A DNA stretch of 64,000 bases, from assembly GCA_963832305.1 (NCBI GenBank), contig CAWHTU010000032.1:1-64000 (forward strand), in the 5' to 3' direction. The number at the start of each line of letters is the position of its first letter. Within the stretch, counting starts at the first letter, position 1. The notes beneath the pieces were generated by a model. It was given only the letters and a program-made list of their open reading frames with translations, did no database searches and had not been told where the DNA came from. The position numbers and the translations under genes were made by a program. Shown in pieces: positions 46,694-54,686 of the stretch. The stretch comes from Roseiarcus sp963832305. GTDB lineage: Bacteria; Pseudomonadota; Alphaproteobacteria; Rhizobiales; Beijerinckiaceae.

Positions 46694-47983
46694 TTAACGA
46701 CCCCAGTGCAGCGGACCCGCCTCCGGCCCCGCCCCAAGCCCGAGGTCGGCGCGCGCCTCCTCGCGCGTCTTGATGCCGGCGGTCACCAGAATCTGTAGCG
46801 TCTGCGCCTGCTGCAGCGGATCGACGGCGTCGTCGCCGACCCAGACGAACTCGAGTCCGGGCTCGTTCATGCAGACGCAGATTACGTGGTCGAGGGCATT
46901 CTTGATCCAGTTCTTGAGCGGCACCAGCCCTTCCTGCGTCGCCTGCATGCGCAAGGTCTCGCCGGTCGCGCGGTTGACCTGGCTCACGAACGGCGAGACG
47001 GGGACCGAGAAGGCGTAGCAGATGATGCGCGCCAGCCACTCGTCGTACTGGTCCTTCAGCGGCGGCTGGCGGGTTTCGATCAGCTTGAAGTCGGCCGGCA
47101 TGAACTTGGTCATCCGCCGCCGCGCGAGGTTGCCGCTCATCAGCGCGTCGAAATAGTCCTGGAACGAGCGGATCTGGTCGGCTGTCCACTCCTTCGGCAG
47201 GGTGGCGAACGCGTCGGGCTGCGAGCCGGTGCGGTAGTAGTCGAGGGTCGCTGCGTCGCGTCGGAGCGCGATATTGATGGTGAGCGCGATCTGCTCGACA
47301 GGGCTCATTCCGTAGAGCTTATGGGAGCGCAGGTTGCGCGGCAGATAGAGCAATTCCTCGGCCGAGAAGTCGGCCGCCGGCACGCCCTTGAGGATCTGCT
47401 GATAGGCCGGGTCGGGCGGCTCGGGCGCTCGGCCGTCCTCGCCGATCAGCGACTTGATTGTCGCCCCGTCGATGATGTCGAGCGAATAGAGAGAGCCGCC
47501 CCTGGCGTGGCGCGGATAGATGGTCGCCGCGTCGATGACCAGCATCTCCTCGACCAGCATTCTTAGCCAGTCGGCGAACGAATGGCGCCGGTCGGGACGG
47601 GCGAGAAAGCGGCTGACCGCGTCGATGCTCTTCGACATGTCAGGCGAATCCGCTCGCGCCCGCGCCCTCACCGCATAGCTCTGCGCGGCGATCTGGTCCT
47701 TGCGGGTCTCGATCACCGCGCGCAGGAGCGGCAGGGCGTCCGCGAGACCGCGCAGCTCCGCGAACGAGACGCCGTCCTCGGCGCGCGGGATATAGTTGAG
47801 GTTGGCGCCAAACGGATAGTCGAACTGCCGGCCCTTGACCTCCGGGGGCGCCATCGGCGCGAGCGGCTGCAGCGGCCCGAACCAGGTGTCCGGCGACACG
47901 CCGGTGATCACATAGCGCGTCGCGTCGGCCAGGCGGGCGAATACGCTTGGGGGCAGGGGCCGTCTGAGAGCGTCGTCCGACAT
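46694..47983 (-). CDS. Phage portal protein
   Basis: 429 residues. Portal features: YPFGANLNYIPRAEDGVSFA, LRAVIETRKDQIAAQSYAVR, MLVEEMLVIDAATIYPRHAR, ELLYLPRNLRSHKLYGMSPV, EQIALTINIALRRDAATLDY, FSVPVSPFVSQVNRATGETL. The portal forms the dodecameric ring through which DNA enters the head and contacts the terminase. Intact, preceded upstream by four small genes and followed by a 244-base gap holding a LexA box. No family of head-tail connectors is seen around it. Confidence 0.85.
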   Translation of the reverse strand: MSDDALRRPLPPSVFARLADATRYVITGVSPDTWFGPLQPLAPMAPPEVKGRQFDYPFGANLNYIPRAEDGVSFAELRGLADALPLLRAVIETRKDQIAAQSYAVRARARADSPDMSKSIDAVSRFLARPDRRHSFADWLRMLVEEMLVIDAATIYPRHARGGSLYSLDIIDGATIKSLIGEDGRAPEPPDPAYQQILKGVPAADFSAEELLYLPRNLRSHKLYGMSPVEQIALTINIALRRDAATLDYYRTGSQPDAFATLPKEWTADQIRSFQDYFDALMSGNLARRRMTKFMPADFKLIETRQPPLKDQYDEWLARIICYAFSVPVSPFVSQVNRATGETLRMQATQEGLVPLKNWIKNALDHVICVCMNEPGLEFVWVGDDAVDPLQQAQTLQILVTAGIKTREEARADLGLGAGPEAGPLHWGR

Positions 47984-48102
47984 CGGATTCGGTTCCTTGG
48001 CGAAAAGGGCTTGGTGAGGCTGGCGGCAGCGCGCCTTTGCCTTCCGTTAGGGATTGGCGCCTAGATTGCGCCCGCAGGGCTCGGGCGAGAGTGGAAGGGG
48101 TC

Positions 48103-48438
48103 ATGCGCCAATCGATAGCGCTGGTCGCGATCGCTATTGGCGTGCCGGCGCTTGCTCAAGCGGCGCCGCGCTGGACGTTTTGCGTCGCCGCGTCGAAAGG
48201 CGGCGCCGAAGTCTGGATCACCGACGTTTTCGCCGCCGAACGCGACCGGGTTGAGCTCGAAAGCGCGTTCAAGGCGATGGTCGAGCGGACCAGCGCGCGC
48301 GTCGACGCGCAATGCCCGCAGCCGCGCGAGGACAAGACCGAGGCCGTCAACGCCCAGTTCCAGGCCGAGGCGTTCAACCGCAAGCTCGGCGCGACATTGC
48401 ACGCCGTGCTTGCCGGCGAGTTCCCCCCGCGGCGGTAA
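48103..48438 (+). CDS. Small exported protein read against the phage genes
   Basis: 111 residues, starting at MRQSIALVAIAIGVPALAQA, a Sec signal peptide. The mature part (APRWTFCVAASKGGAEVWIT, DVFAAERDRVELESAFKAMV, ARVDAQCPQPREDKTEAVNA) has two cysteines. It is the only plus-strand gene in the structural block, placed between portal and a small membrane gene, so it has its own promoter. This is the position of a moron, a gene with benefit for the lysogen. No family recognised. Confidence 0.65.
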   Translation: MRQSIALVAIAIGVPALAQAAPRWTFCVAASKGGAEVWITDVFAAERDRVELESAFKAMVERTSARVDAQCPQPREDKTEAVNAQFQAEAFNRKLGATLHAVLAGEFPPRR

Positions 48439-48441
48439 GGA

Positions 48442-48735
48442 TCAGTTTCCCCGACCCCCACGGCCGCTATAGGCGTTGGCGTCGCGCTCCGGATCGGCGT
48501 CCCCCGTCGGCGAGTGAAGATCCAGGAGCGGCCTCACCTCAACCAGCAGCGCGATCAGCGCCGCGATCGCCGCCGCTTGCGGAAAAAAAACGGCGATCAC
48601 ACCAAGCGCGTCCTCGGCCACAACCGCGTCGGCGTCGAGGTCGGAGAACTTGCTCCGCCACGCCGCCGACAGGGCGCTCGTATTGATGTCGCCGAGCGCC
48701 TTGATCGCTGCGCCGAGCTGACCGGCGGTGGTCAC
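48442..48735 (-). CDS. Small phage membrane protein
   Basis: 97 residues: MTTAGQLGAAIKALGDINTS, one hydrophobic segment (GVIAVFFPQAAAIAALIALL), then a charged, Gly-rich tail (GDADPERDANAYSGRGGRGN). Its ATG overlaps the stop of the upstream gene by four bases. Could be holin-like or head-associated; not recognised. Confidence 0.5.
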   Translation of the reverse strand: MTTAGQLGAAIKALGDINTSALSAAWRSKFSDLDADAVVAEDALGVIAVFFPQAAAIAALIALLVEVRPLLDLHSPTGDADPERDANAYSGRGGRGN

Positions 48736-49085
48736 AGAAAGCTGCTGTGCGCCAGCACGGTCTGGATGTTGGCGACGGCCACCGCGCTCTGGGCCTTGTC
48801 CGCCTGCACGGCGGGATTGCTGAGCAGCGCAATCTGCGGCGCAACCGACGCCGGAAGCTGAGATTGCATGCTCATGAGACCCTGGATGGCCATGGTCATG
48901 CCGACCGTGTTGCCGGTCGCCTGAGCCAACGTGAAGTTATTCAGGAAGCTCTGCGCCTGCCCATTGACCGCTTGGGAGGTGCCGAGCGCCGACTGGAGCG
49001 CCGATGCGGCAGTCGCGGCGGCGGAGACATTGTTGGCGGAAAGCGCGGAACTCAGGCTGTTGAAGAAGGAACTAAGACCAGACAT
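48732..49085 (-). CDS. Small Ala/Ser/Gln-rich phage protein
   Basis: 117 residues from MSGLSSFFNSLSSALSANNV. Helical, low complexity (AAATAASALQSALGTSQAV), with MAIQGLMSMQSQLPASVAPQ. Without membrane segment or known motif. Set between two small membrane proteins in the terminase-portal interval. Confidence 0.5.
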   Translation of the reverse strand: MSGLSSFFNSLSSALSANNVSAAATAASALQSALGTSQAVNGQAQSFLNNFTLAQATGNTVGMTMAIQGLMSMQSQLPASVAPQIALLSNPAVQADKAQSAVAVANIQTVLAHSSFL

Positions 49086-49150
49086 GTGATTTTCCTCGTG
49101 GATTGCGGCCGTCAGGAGCACAGCGAGCGGACGGCCTCGCGCTCGATTTG

Positions 49151-49567
49151 TCAGCCGATCGCCTTTCCAGGCGGGCTTGCGGGCGAAGCGGTCATTGCCT
49201 TCTGCGCCCGGCCGATCGCCTTAATGACCGCGTCCCGGACCTCGGCCTCGTTCAGGCCGAGCTTGGCGACGGCCTCCGGCGCATTGGCGACGAGCGCGGT
49301 CGTCGCTGTCGCGACGAGCGGATTTCCGACGCTGAACTTGCCGGTCGCCAGGTTGTTCTCGGCTCCGGCGATCAGCGCATGGACTTCGGCGTCGGCCGCT
49401 TTCTCAAGCTGCGCCTGAACGTCCGGCGTGAACGCGATCCCGGTCCAGCGGGCGAGGCCAGCGAAAAGCAGGCCGCCGATCCCGACCACAAGGCCCGACG
49501 CGGCAGCGTTGACGAAGGGCGACAGGGCCGAAACGATCGGCGCCGCCGCGATTGCGGTTTCTGACAT
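49151..49567 (-). CDS. Small phage membrane protein, holin-like
   Basis: 138 residues from MSETAIAAAPIVSALSPFVN, after a GGAG site. One N-terminal membrane segment (AAASGLVVGIGGLLFAGLAR) and a long Ala-rich helix (LEKAADAEVHALIAGAENNL, GLNEAEVRDAVIKAIGRAQ). The arrangement resembles phage holin-like or head-associated proteins, but there is no decisive motif. The 230 bases between it and the terminase show no gene. Confidence 0.5.
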   Translation of the reverse strand: MSETAIAAAPIVSALSPFVNAAASGLVVGIGGLLFAGLARWTGIAFTPDVQAQLEKAADAEVHALIAGAENNLATGKFSVGNPLVATATTALVANAPEAVAKLGLNEAEVRDAVIKAIGRAQKAMTASPASPPGKAIG

Positions 49568-49797
49568 GATGTTCTCCTTTGGGGACAAACGGAATTCTGC
49601 GGCCGCGTCGACGAGCCGCGTTTGCCTCTTCTCCAGAGCGGAGAGGGGCAGGGGTCAAAGGCGCGCTGGGATGTCTCTCGCTGTGCTCGACGAGCGGCTC
49701 GAGGCGTCGCGGCAAGCTCGCACTACGAGGCGTTTCTTCCGGAACGGGGCCTCGAAGGACGCGCCAGCGCGCGCCATCGATTTTCAGGGCGTCCGCT

Positions 49798-51202
49798 TTA
49801 CTCGCCCGCCTTCGCCGACCAGTACTCGATCATCCCGCCCGCGCCCCGCCGGTCGAGTCCGAGTAGGTCGGCCAGCGCCCAGACCAGCGCGTCTGCGCGG
49901 TCGGGCGAATAGCCCGCGCCTCGGCGGTCGAAGTCGGGGGTCAGCGCGCACAGCTGGTCCTCGAGCTTGGCGAACGCGCCGACGTGATAGACGAGCCCGC
50001 GTTCGTAGGCGGCTGCGATCGGCTCGGCGCGCAGGAACTTGCCGCGCGTCGCGTGGACCGCGCGCACCGGCAGATTGGGCTCGCTCTGGCGCAGGACCTC
50101 CGTCACCATGTCGCCGCCGTTGTTGATTTCGGCGACGACGCGGTTGGCCTTGAAGCCGCGATAGGCGGCGCCGACCCGCGCCGCCCACCCGCCCGGCGTG
50201 TCGCCCTGGCTGGTGAGGTCGGCAAGCACGTAGAAGAGCCCGCTTTGCGCTCTTGCGGCGACGATGAGCCCGCATTCGTCGGACTTCGCCGACGAGCGCG
50301 CCGGCGGATCGATCGCGACCACGATTTCGGCGAATTCCTGGGGCGCCGCCTCGGGACGGACGCGCTGACGCTCGATGAGCGCGCGTGTCCACAAAGCTCC
50401 GGGCGTCTCGTCGACGATCTCGGCCAGGAGCTCCTGGCGCCCGATCGGTCGTCCCTGGTAGCGGGCAGTGATCCGTTCGAAGAACGCCCGCGCGAGGTGC
50501 GCGCGATTGTCGAAGGTCGAGCCGCGGGTGACGATGGTGTCCTTGTCGACGGCGAGCGACTTGATGATCTTGGTCGGCCTGGGCGTGGTGGTCACGACCG
50601 CCTGCGGCTTGTCTCCAAGCCTCAAGCCGAGCAGCGCCTGATCAAACGCCTCGGGGTCCCGCCAGGCGGCAAGCTCGTCGCACCACAGCTTCATGTGCTG
50701 TTTGCCTCTGAGCCGGTCGGGCTCTTCGGCGGAGAAAAGCCAGCTCACCGCGCCGTTCGGCCATTCGAGGCGCAGGTCGGCGGCGAAGAAGCGCGGCTGC
50801 TCGTCGCGCCGGCAGCAGGCGAGAACTCCGGATTCGCCGGTGATCATGGTGTCGCGCACGTCGGCGACCGTCGCGCCGATGAGGTTCACGATCGGGTAGG
50901 TCTTGACCCAGTGACGCACGGCTTCGGCGCCGGCGCGGGTCTTGCCTGCGCCGCGGCCGGCAAGGATGAGCCAGATGATCCAGTCGCCAGGCGGAGGCGC
51001 CTGATCGGAGCGCGCCCAGAACTCCCAGTCATGAAACAATTGCGCGCACTCGAGCGCCGTCATCGAACTCGAGGAGCTGGGCCCGGTCACCGGGCTCAAG
51101 CTTGAGAAAGTCGCCGACCCGCTGAATGCCGGCGCCTGGAACCAGGCCTGGGCGCCGGCGGGCACGCCGGGCGCCAGCGGGCGTCTTCGCTCTACCGCTC
51201 AT
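49798..51202 (-). CDS. Terminase large subunit (N-terminal frameshift)
   Basis: The ATG at 51202 starts a frame with VGDFLKLEPGDRAQLLEFDD; one extra G near 51060 shifts it into the main frame (MTALECAQLFHDWEFWARSD), which then runs 421 residues. Motor: Walker A AGRGAGKTRAGAE, Walker B HMKLWCDELAAW, TTTPRPTKIIKSL coupling motif. Nuclease: VVAIDPPARSSAKSDECGLI, AEINNGGDMVTEVLRQ, SPDRADALVWALADL. It matches the GTA/siphovirus Terminase_6 type. The internal ATG at 51063 would still give a protein with all motifs. The start overlaps the 43-residue upstream frame. Confidence 0.85.
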
Positions 51203-51323
51203 TCGGCCGGCTTGTCCGTTGGAGGCGGGCGACGACGTCTTTCAGCCTTTGCAACGGTCGCGCCCGCCGGGGACGAGTCGGAGCGGAACGTATCGATTGG
51301 AGCGGCGGGTTCGCGTCGGTCAT
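51192..51323 (-). CDS. Possible small protein ahead of the terminase
   Basis: 43 residues, MTDANPPLQSIRSAPTRPRR and RLKDVVARLQRTSRPNER, very basic. Its stop lies inside the terminase start (11-base overlap), which suggests coupling. It occupies the place of a small terminase subunit but is too short for one; function unknown. Confidence 0.35.
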   Translation of the reverse strand: MTDANPPLQSIRSAPTRPRRARPLQRLKDVVARLQRTSRPNER

Positions 51324-51785
51324 TTGCGCCTGCATCGGATGGGTTGACGAAGATGGCGCAACGGCCCAGCGCCGCCTCGGGTTGGGCGGGGGGAAGAATT
51401 CGGCGGTGGGGAAAAGAGAGCCGTCCGTGCGAAGTCGCACGTCTCGAACTTGCCTCACTATGCCCCCACCGGCGTCAAAGCGCAAGCTTTTGTTCGTGTT
51501 TTGTTCTCAAGCGGTCAACTTGCGCGATTTAACCGAGCAATTTCAATGCCATGCCGCTAAGACCGCACTTTCGGAAAAGCTGGCATGGACTGCGCTTCCG
51601 GCCAACAGATCCCTAAAATCGGAATCGATGCCTGGCCGCTCTTGTTCCCGGCTGTTTCACAACGTTTCTCAGCGCCCAGGGACATTCCGAGCGCGTGACG
51701 CCGAGCGCCGCCGGCCGTCGGCAAAGTGACAAGAATTGGTGTAATTCCTTCCGAACGCTTATCGGGAAGCTTTCGCGGGGCTCGC
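51324..51785. other. Right edge of the prophage, intergenic
   Basis: 462 bases between the small phage gene and the CorA-type gene. Apart from the LexA box at 51492-51506 I see no gene, tRNA, direct repeat or attachment site. It should hold the promoter for the terminase side (minus) and for the transporter (plus). Confidence 0.5.
51492..51506. promoter_or_regulatory. LexA (SOS) box, GTTC-N7-GTTC
   Basis: GTTC, seven bases (gtgtttt), GTTC. With the flanking bases it shares gttcgtRttttgttctca with the box at 46620. It is 290 bases upstream of the terminase ATG and an equal distance from the CorA-type start on the other strand; the first is the more likely target. Confidence 0.5.
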
Positions 51786-52784
51786 GTGATCATCGTGCAC
51801 TACGTCGCGAAAACCGTCGCGGAGACTGCGGGGATCACGCCGGTGTCGCGCAAGGTGCTCGAAGCCGCCGAACCTGTTCCGCCCGGCGCCGTATGGCTCG
51901 ACATGATCGAGCCGACCGTCGGCGAGGACAAGAAAGTCGAGCTCTATCTCGGCTGCAAGGTCCCGTCGCGCGCCGATCCCGATTTCGCCGAACCGCCCGA
52001 ATCCTATTACGCCGAGAACGGAGTGCGCTACCTGCGCGGCAGCTTCGTCAGTGAACCGGAGGGCACGCCCGACGTCACCGACGTCACCTTCGTTCTTACC
52101 CCGGCCACGCTGGTCACCGTGCGCTACGATCCCGGCGACGCCTTCGAGATCTTCGGCCAGAAGCTTTGCAAGTCGGGCGCACGGGTCCTTCACCCCGACG
52201 CGGTGGCGGTCGGCCTCGTCAACACCATAGTCAATCGTTCGGCCCGCGCGCTCGATAAGGTCGGCGCGGAGCTTGATTCGATCGCAAGCACGGTCTTTCG
52301 GGCCAAAGGTGACCAGAGCGCGCGAAGCAAGATCTATTCAGCGACCCTCGACGCGCTCGGGCGCGAGGACGAGAAGATCTCGAACCTGCGCGAAAGCCTG
52401 GTGTCGATCGAGCGGCTGTTGTTGTTCCTGTCATCGGAAGGCCGCTCCGCTGACGCGCCGAAGCCGGTCCGCGAAGCGACGAAATCCGCGCTGCGCGACT
52501 TGCAGTCGCTGGAGCAGGACGCCAGCTTCAAGGCGCAGAAGGTCCAGTTCCTGCTCGACGCGACGCTCGGCCTCATCAACCTGGCGCAGAACGACATCAT
52601 CAAGCTCTTCTCGGTGCTCGCGGTCATATTCATGCCGCCGACCGTAATCGCCTCGATCTACGGCATGAATTTCAAGGAGATGCCGGAGCTCGAATGGCGC
52701 TGGGGCTATCCGCTGGCGCTCTGCCTCATGATTGTCGCGGCGATCGGGCCCTACCTGTTCTTCCGATGGAAAAAGTGGCTCTGA
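51786..52784 (+). CDS. corA: CorA-family divalent metal ion transporter
   Basis: 332 residues from the GTG at 51786 (VIIVHYVAKTVAETAG); the longer ATG at 51726 adds 20 unlikely residues. CorA shape: cytoplasmic alpha/beta domain, a long helix (LESIERLLLFLSSEG region), and two C-terminal membrane segments with the signature YGMNF between FSVLAVIFMPPTVIASI and YPLALCLMIVAAIGPYLFF. It takes up Mg2+ (or Co2+/Ni2+/Zn2+) passively. First host gene after the prophage; convergent with the multicopper oxidase. Confidence 0.88.
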   Translation: MIIVHYVAKTVAETAGITPVSRKVLEAAEPVPPGAVWLDMIEPTVGEDKKVELYLGCKVPSRADPDFAEPPESYYAENGVRYLRGSFVSEPEGTPDVTDVTFVLTPATLVTVRYDPGDAFEIFGQKLCKSGARVLHPDAVAVGLVNTIVNRSARALDKVGAELDSIASTVFRAKGDQSARSKIYSATLDALGREDEKISNLRESLVSIERLLLFLSSEGRSADAPKPVREATKSALRDLQSLEQDASFKAQKVQFLLDATLGLINLAQNDIIKLFSVLAVIFMPPTVIASIYGMNFKEMPELEWRWGYPLALCLMIVAAIGPYLFFRWKKWL

Positions 52785-52794
52785 GGCCGGGCCT

Positions 52795-54175
52795 TTATCC
52801 GACCTGGAACCACGCGCCGACGCCCGCGGCGCGATGTTCGGGAATTGCCGACTCAAGCGGCCATTTGCCCGGGTTGTCGGCGACGAAGGCGATGTGCGCG
52901 GTCCGGCCAGGCTGGATGAGGACAGTGTCCCGCCAATAGGGCTCCCAACCGTCGTCCATCGAATGCAAGAGGCGCGCAACATGCCCCCATAGGCGCAACG
53001 CCTGGACGAACGCCGTTTTGTTGGCAAGCGCGAACACCGTCGGCGAGCCACGCGGCAGCGCATAGGCCGGCTTGGCCGACCAGTCGACGAAAGTCGCCCC
53101 ATTGACCGCGAACGGCGCCGATCCGCCGCCGCTGATGACAAAATCGCAGCGTCGCGCCGATTCGAGCGCGATCTCCGCCGGCAGGAGGGGATTGGGGGCG
53201 AGGCGCTGCGGCGTGGTGCGCGGCGCGACCGGTTCGCCGTCCGTTGCGACCGCGACGAAGGGGCGGTCGGCCTCGCCGGTATTGGCGCGCAAAATGAGGC
53301 GGACGCCAGCCCCAGGGCCGCGCGGCATGTCGAACATCAGCTCGAAACGGGCGCCGGGTCCCATCGGGAACTGGTTGTTCAGCGGCTCGAACGGCTCGCT
53401 CGGCTGGCCGTCGACGGCGACGATGACGGTCTTCGCCCCCTCGATGGCCACGACCGCCAGTCGGGCGGTCGCGGCGCTGCCAAGACGGAGCCGCACCCGC
53501 GCTCCCGGCGGGGCGCTGAGGTTCAGGGGCGCCGCGGCCCCGTTGGCGAACAGAAGGCTGCCTCGACGCCCATTTCCCCGGCCGACGGCGACATCGGAAA
53601 AGTCGTCCCTGATCTGCCCGTTGGGATCGACGTTCCAATCCGAAAGCACGATTGCGGCATCCAGATCGACGTCCAGCTTAACAGTCTCCTCGACAATGAT
53701 CGGCCCGAACAGCCCGCGCCCCTGCTGCGAAGCGTCTGACAGGCCCGCGTGCGGCAGGTAAAGATTGAAGCCGGCGTCGGGAGCAACGAACCTGATCTCG
53801 GTGCTGGCGCCAGGCCTGAGGCGCTCCTGCGTCAGGCCGCCGACGCCCGCGCCCGCGTTCGACGCCCGCAAGCCCGGAAAGCTCAGCGTCGTCGGCTCGG
53901 CAAGCTTGTTGGCGAATCTGCAGTCTTAGCTCCGCGCCTTGCCTCACCCTGAGGAGCGGGCCCGGAATTGCGCCTCTATAGGCATATGCCAGCGACGTTT
54001 CGGCCGGGGGCGGCGCCAGCGGAAGCCGCGTGGGCGCGGCTTCGAGGCTGACGAAATCGTTGGCTCCAGGGGCAGGCGCATCCGCGCCCGCGCTCGCGTT
54101 GAGGCCCCACGCCGCCGCGGCCAGTCCGCCGCCCAGGACCGTACGCCGGGTCTGGCCTGATGTTCGCTGCGCCAT
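52795..54175 (-). pseudogene. Multicopper oxidase-like protein, Tat-exported (one frameshift)
   Basis: The N-terminus has a twin-arginine signal (QTRRTVLGGGLAAAAWGLNA), then LAYAYRGAIPGPLLRVRQGA. The frame breaks near 53925, where one extra base before gattcgcc separates ELRLQI from FANKLAEPTTLSFPGL. The second part (NLYLPHAGLSDASQQGRGLF, GPIIVEETVKLDVDLDAAIV, LRLWGHVARLLHSMDDGWEP, YWRDTVLIQPGRTAHIAFVA) is cupredoxin-like. Some copper ligands are altered: the H-x-H motifs are not obvious, so catalytic activity is doubtful. An otherwise clean gene with one indel could also reflect a sequence error. Confidence 0.7.
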
Positions 54176-54233
54176 TTTGGGACGCGCCAGGTGGCCCAAG
54201 ATTTGCGGTTCGATCGACAAGGAGCATGTAACC

Positions 54234-54397
54234 GTGCGCAAGCTTATGGTATCCTTAGGCTTTGCCGCCGTTTGCAGCGCCGCGCAGCTGATGTTCGCGG
54301 CGCTGTTTTTACCCCAGCGCCCGAATCTGCGCAACAGGCCTTCTGCTCGGAAGCTGGCCTCTTCACCCTCGCCATCGCCGCCGTGGTCCGCAAATGA
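54234..54397 (+). pseudogene. Possible small exported protein (one frameshift)
   Basis: From a GTG: RKLMVSLGFAAVCSAAQLMF, then, after restoring one T in a run of five, TPAPESAQQAFCSEAGLFTL and AIAAVVRK. This gives a signal-peptide-like 54-residue protein. The gap between the oxidase and tRNA-Leu (324 bases) holds nothing else. It may be chance. Confidence 0.3.
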
Positions 54398-54499
54398 GCC
54401 GGCAAAGCGCGTGAGCTTGCTTTTTTGTATGGCGCGCGCCGGGCAAGCTGGTATAGACCGCGCCCGAAGCAATGCGGCCTCGTCAAGCCGGCGCTTGCG

Positions 54500-54584
54500 G
54501 CGGGCGTGGCGGAATTGGTAGACGCGCCGGATTTAGGTTCCGGTGACGTAAGTCGTGGGGGTTCGAGTCCCTCCGCCCGCACCA
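54500..54584 (+). tRNA. tRNA-Leu (anticodon TAG)
   Basis: 85 bases including encoded CCA. Acceptor gcgggcg pairs with cgcccgc; D-arm ggcggaattggtagacgc; anticodon stem ccgga/tccgg with loop tttaggt; a long variable arm as in class II tRNAs; T-arm gggttcgagtccc. It stands 103 bases before tig. Confidence 0.95.
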
Positions 54585-54686
54585 TTTCCTCCGCAACCGC
54601 GAGCGGGACCAAGTGACGATCGGACGACAGAGAGTTATCGGCCAGTCGCGGCCACTGGCCACGACGACGACAAGGCGGAACGTAAG

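Larger units (their letters stand above)
23137..51323. mobile_element. Degenerate siphovirus/GTA-like prophage region
   Basis: Genes in phage order on the minus strand run from terminase (51.2 kb) to amidase (23.7 kb): terminase, portal, protease/scaffold-like protein, tape-measure remnant, TIM-barrel/DUF2460, DUF2460, DUF2163, NlpC/P60, tail tip, fibres and lysis-like genes. DUF2460-DUF2163-NlpC/P60 is the same order as in gene transfer agents (R. capsulatus GTA g12-g14). Head genes between scaffold and tape measure are missing. There is no integrase, excisionase or repressor in view, and no flanking repeat was spotted. Limits are approximate, set by fmt on the left and the CorA-type gene on the right. 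Many genes carry single-base frameshifts. Confidence 0.8.

Noticed and set aside
49984..51105. 373-residue plus-strand frame opposite the terminase
   Set aside because: No motif; terminase motor and nuclease motifs on the minus strand explain the region.
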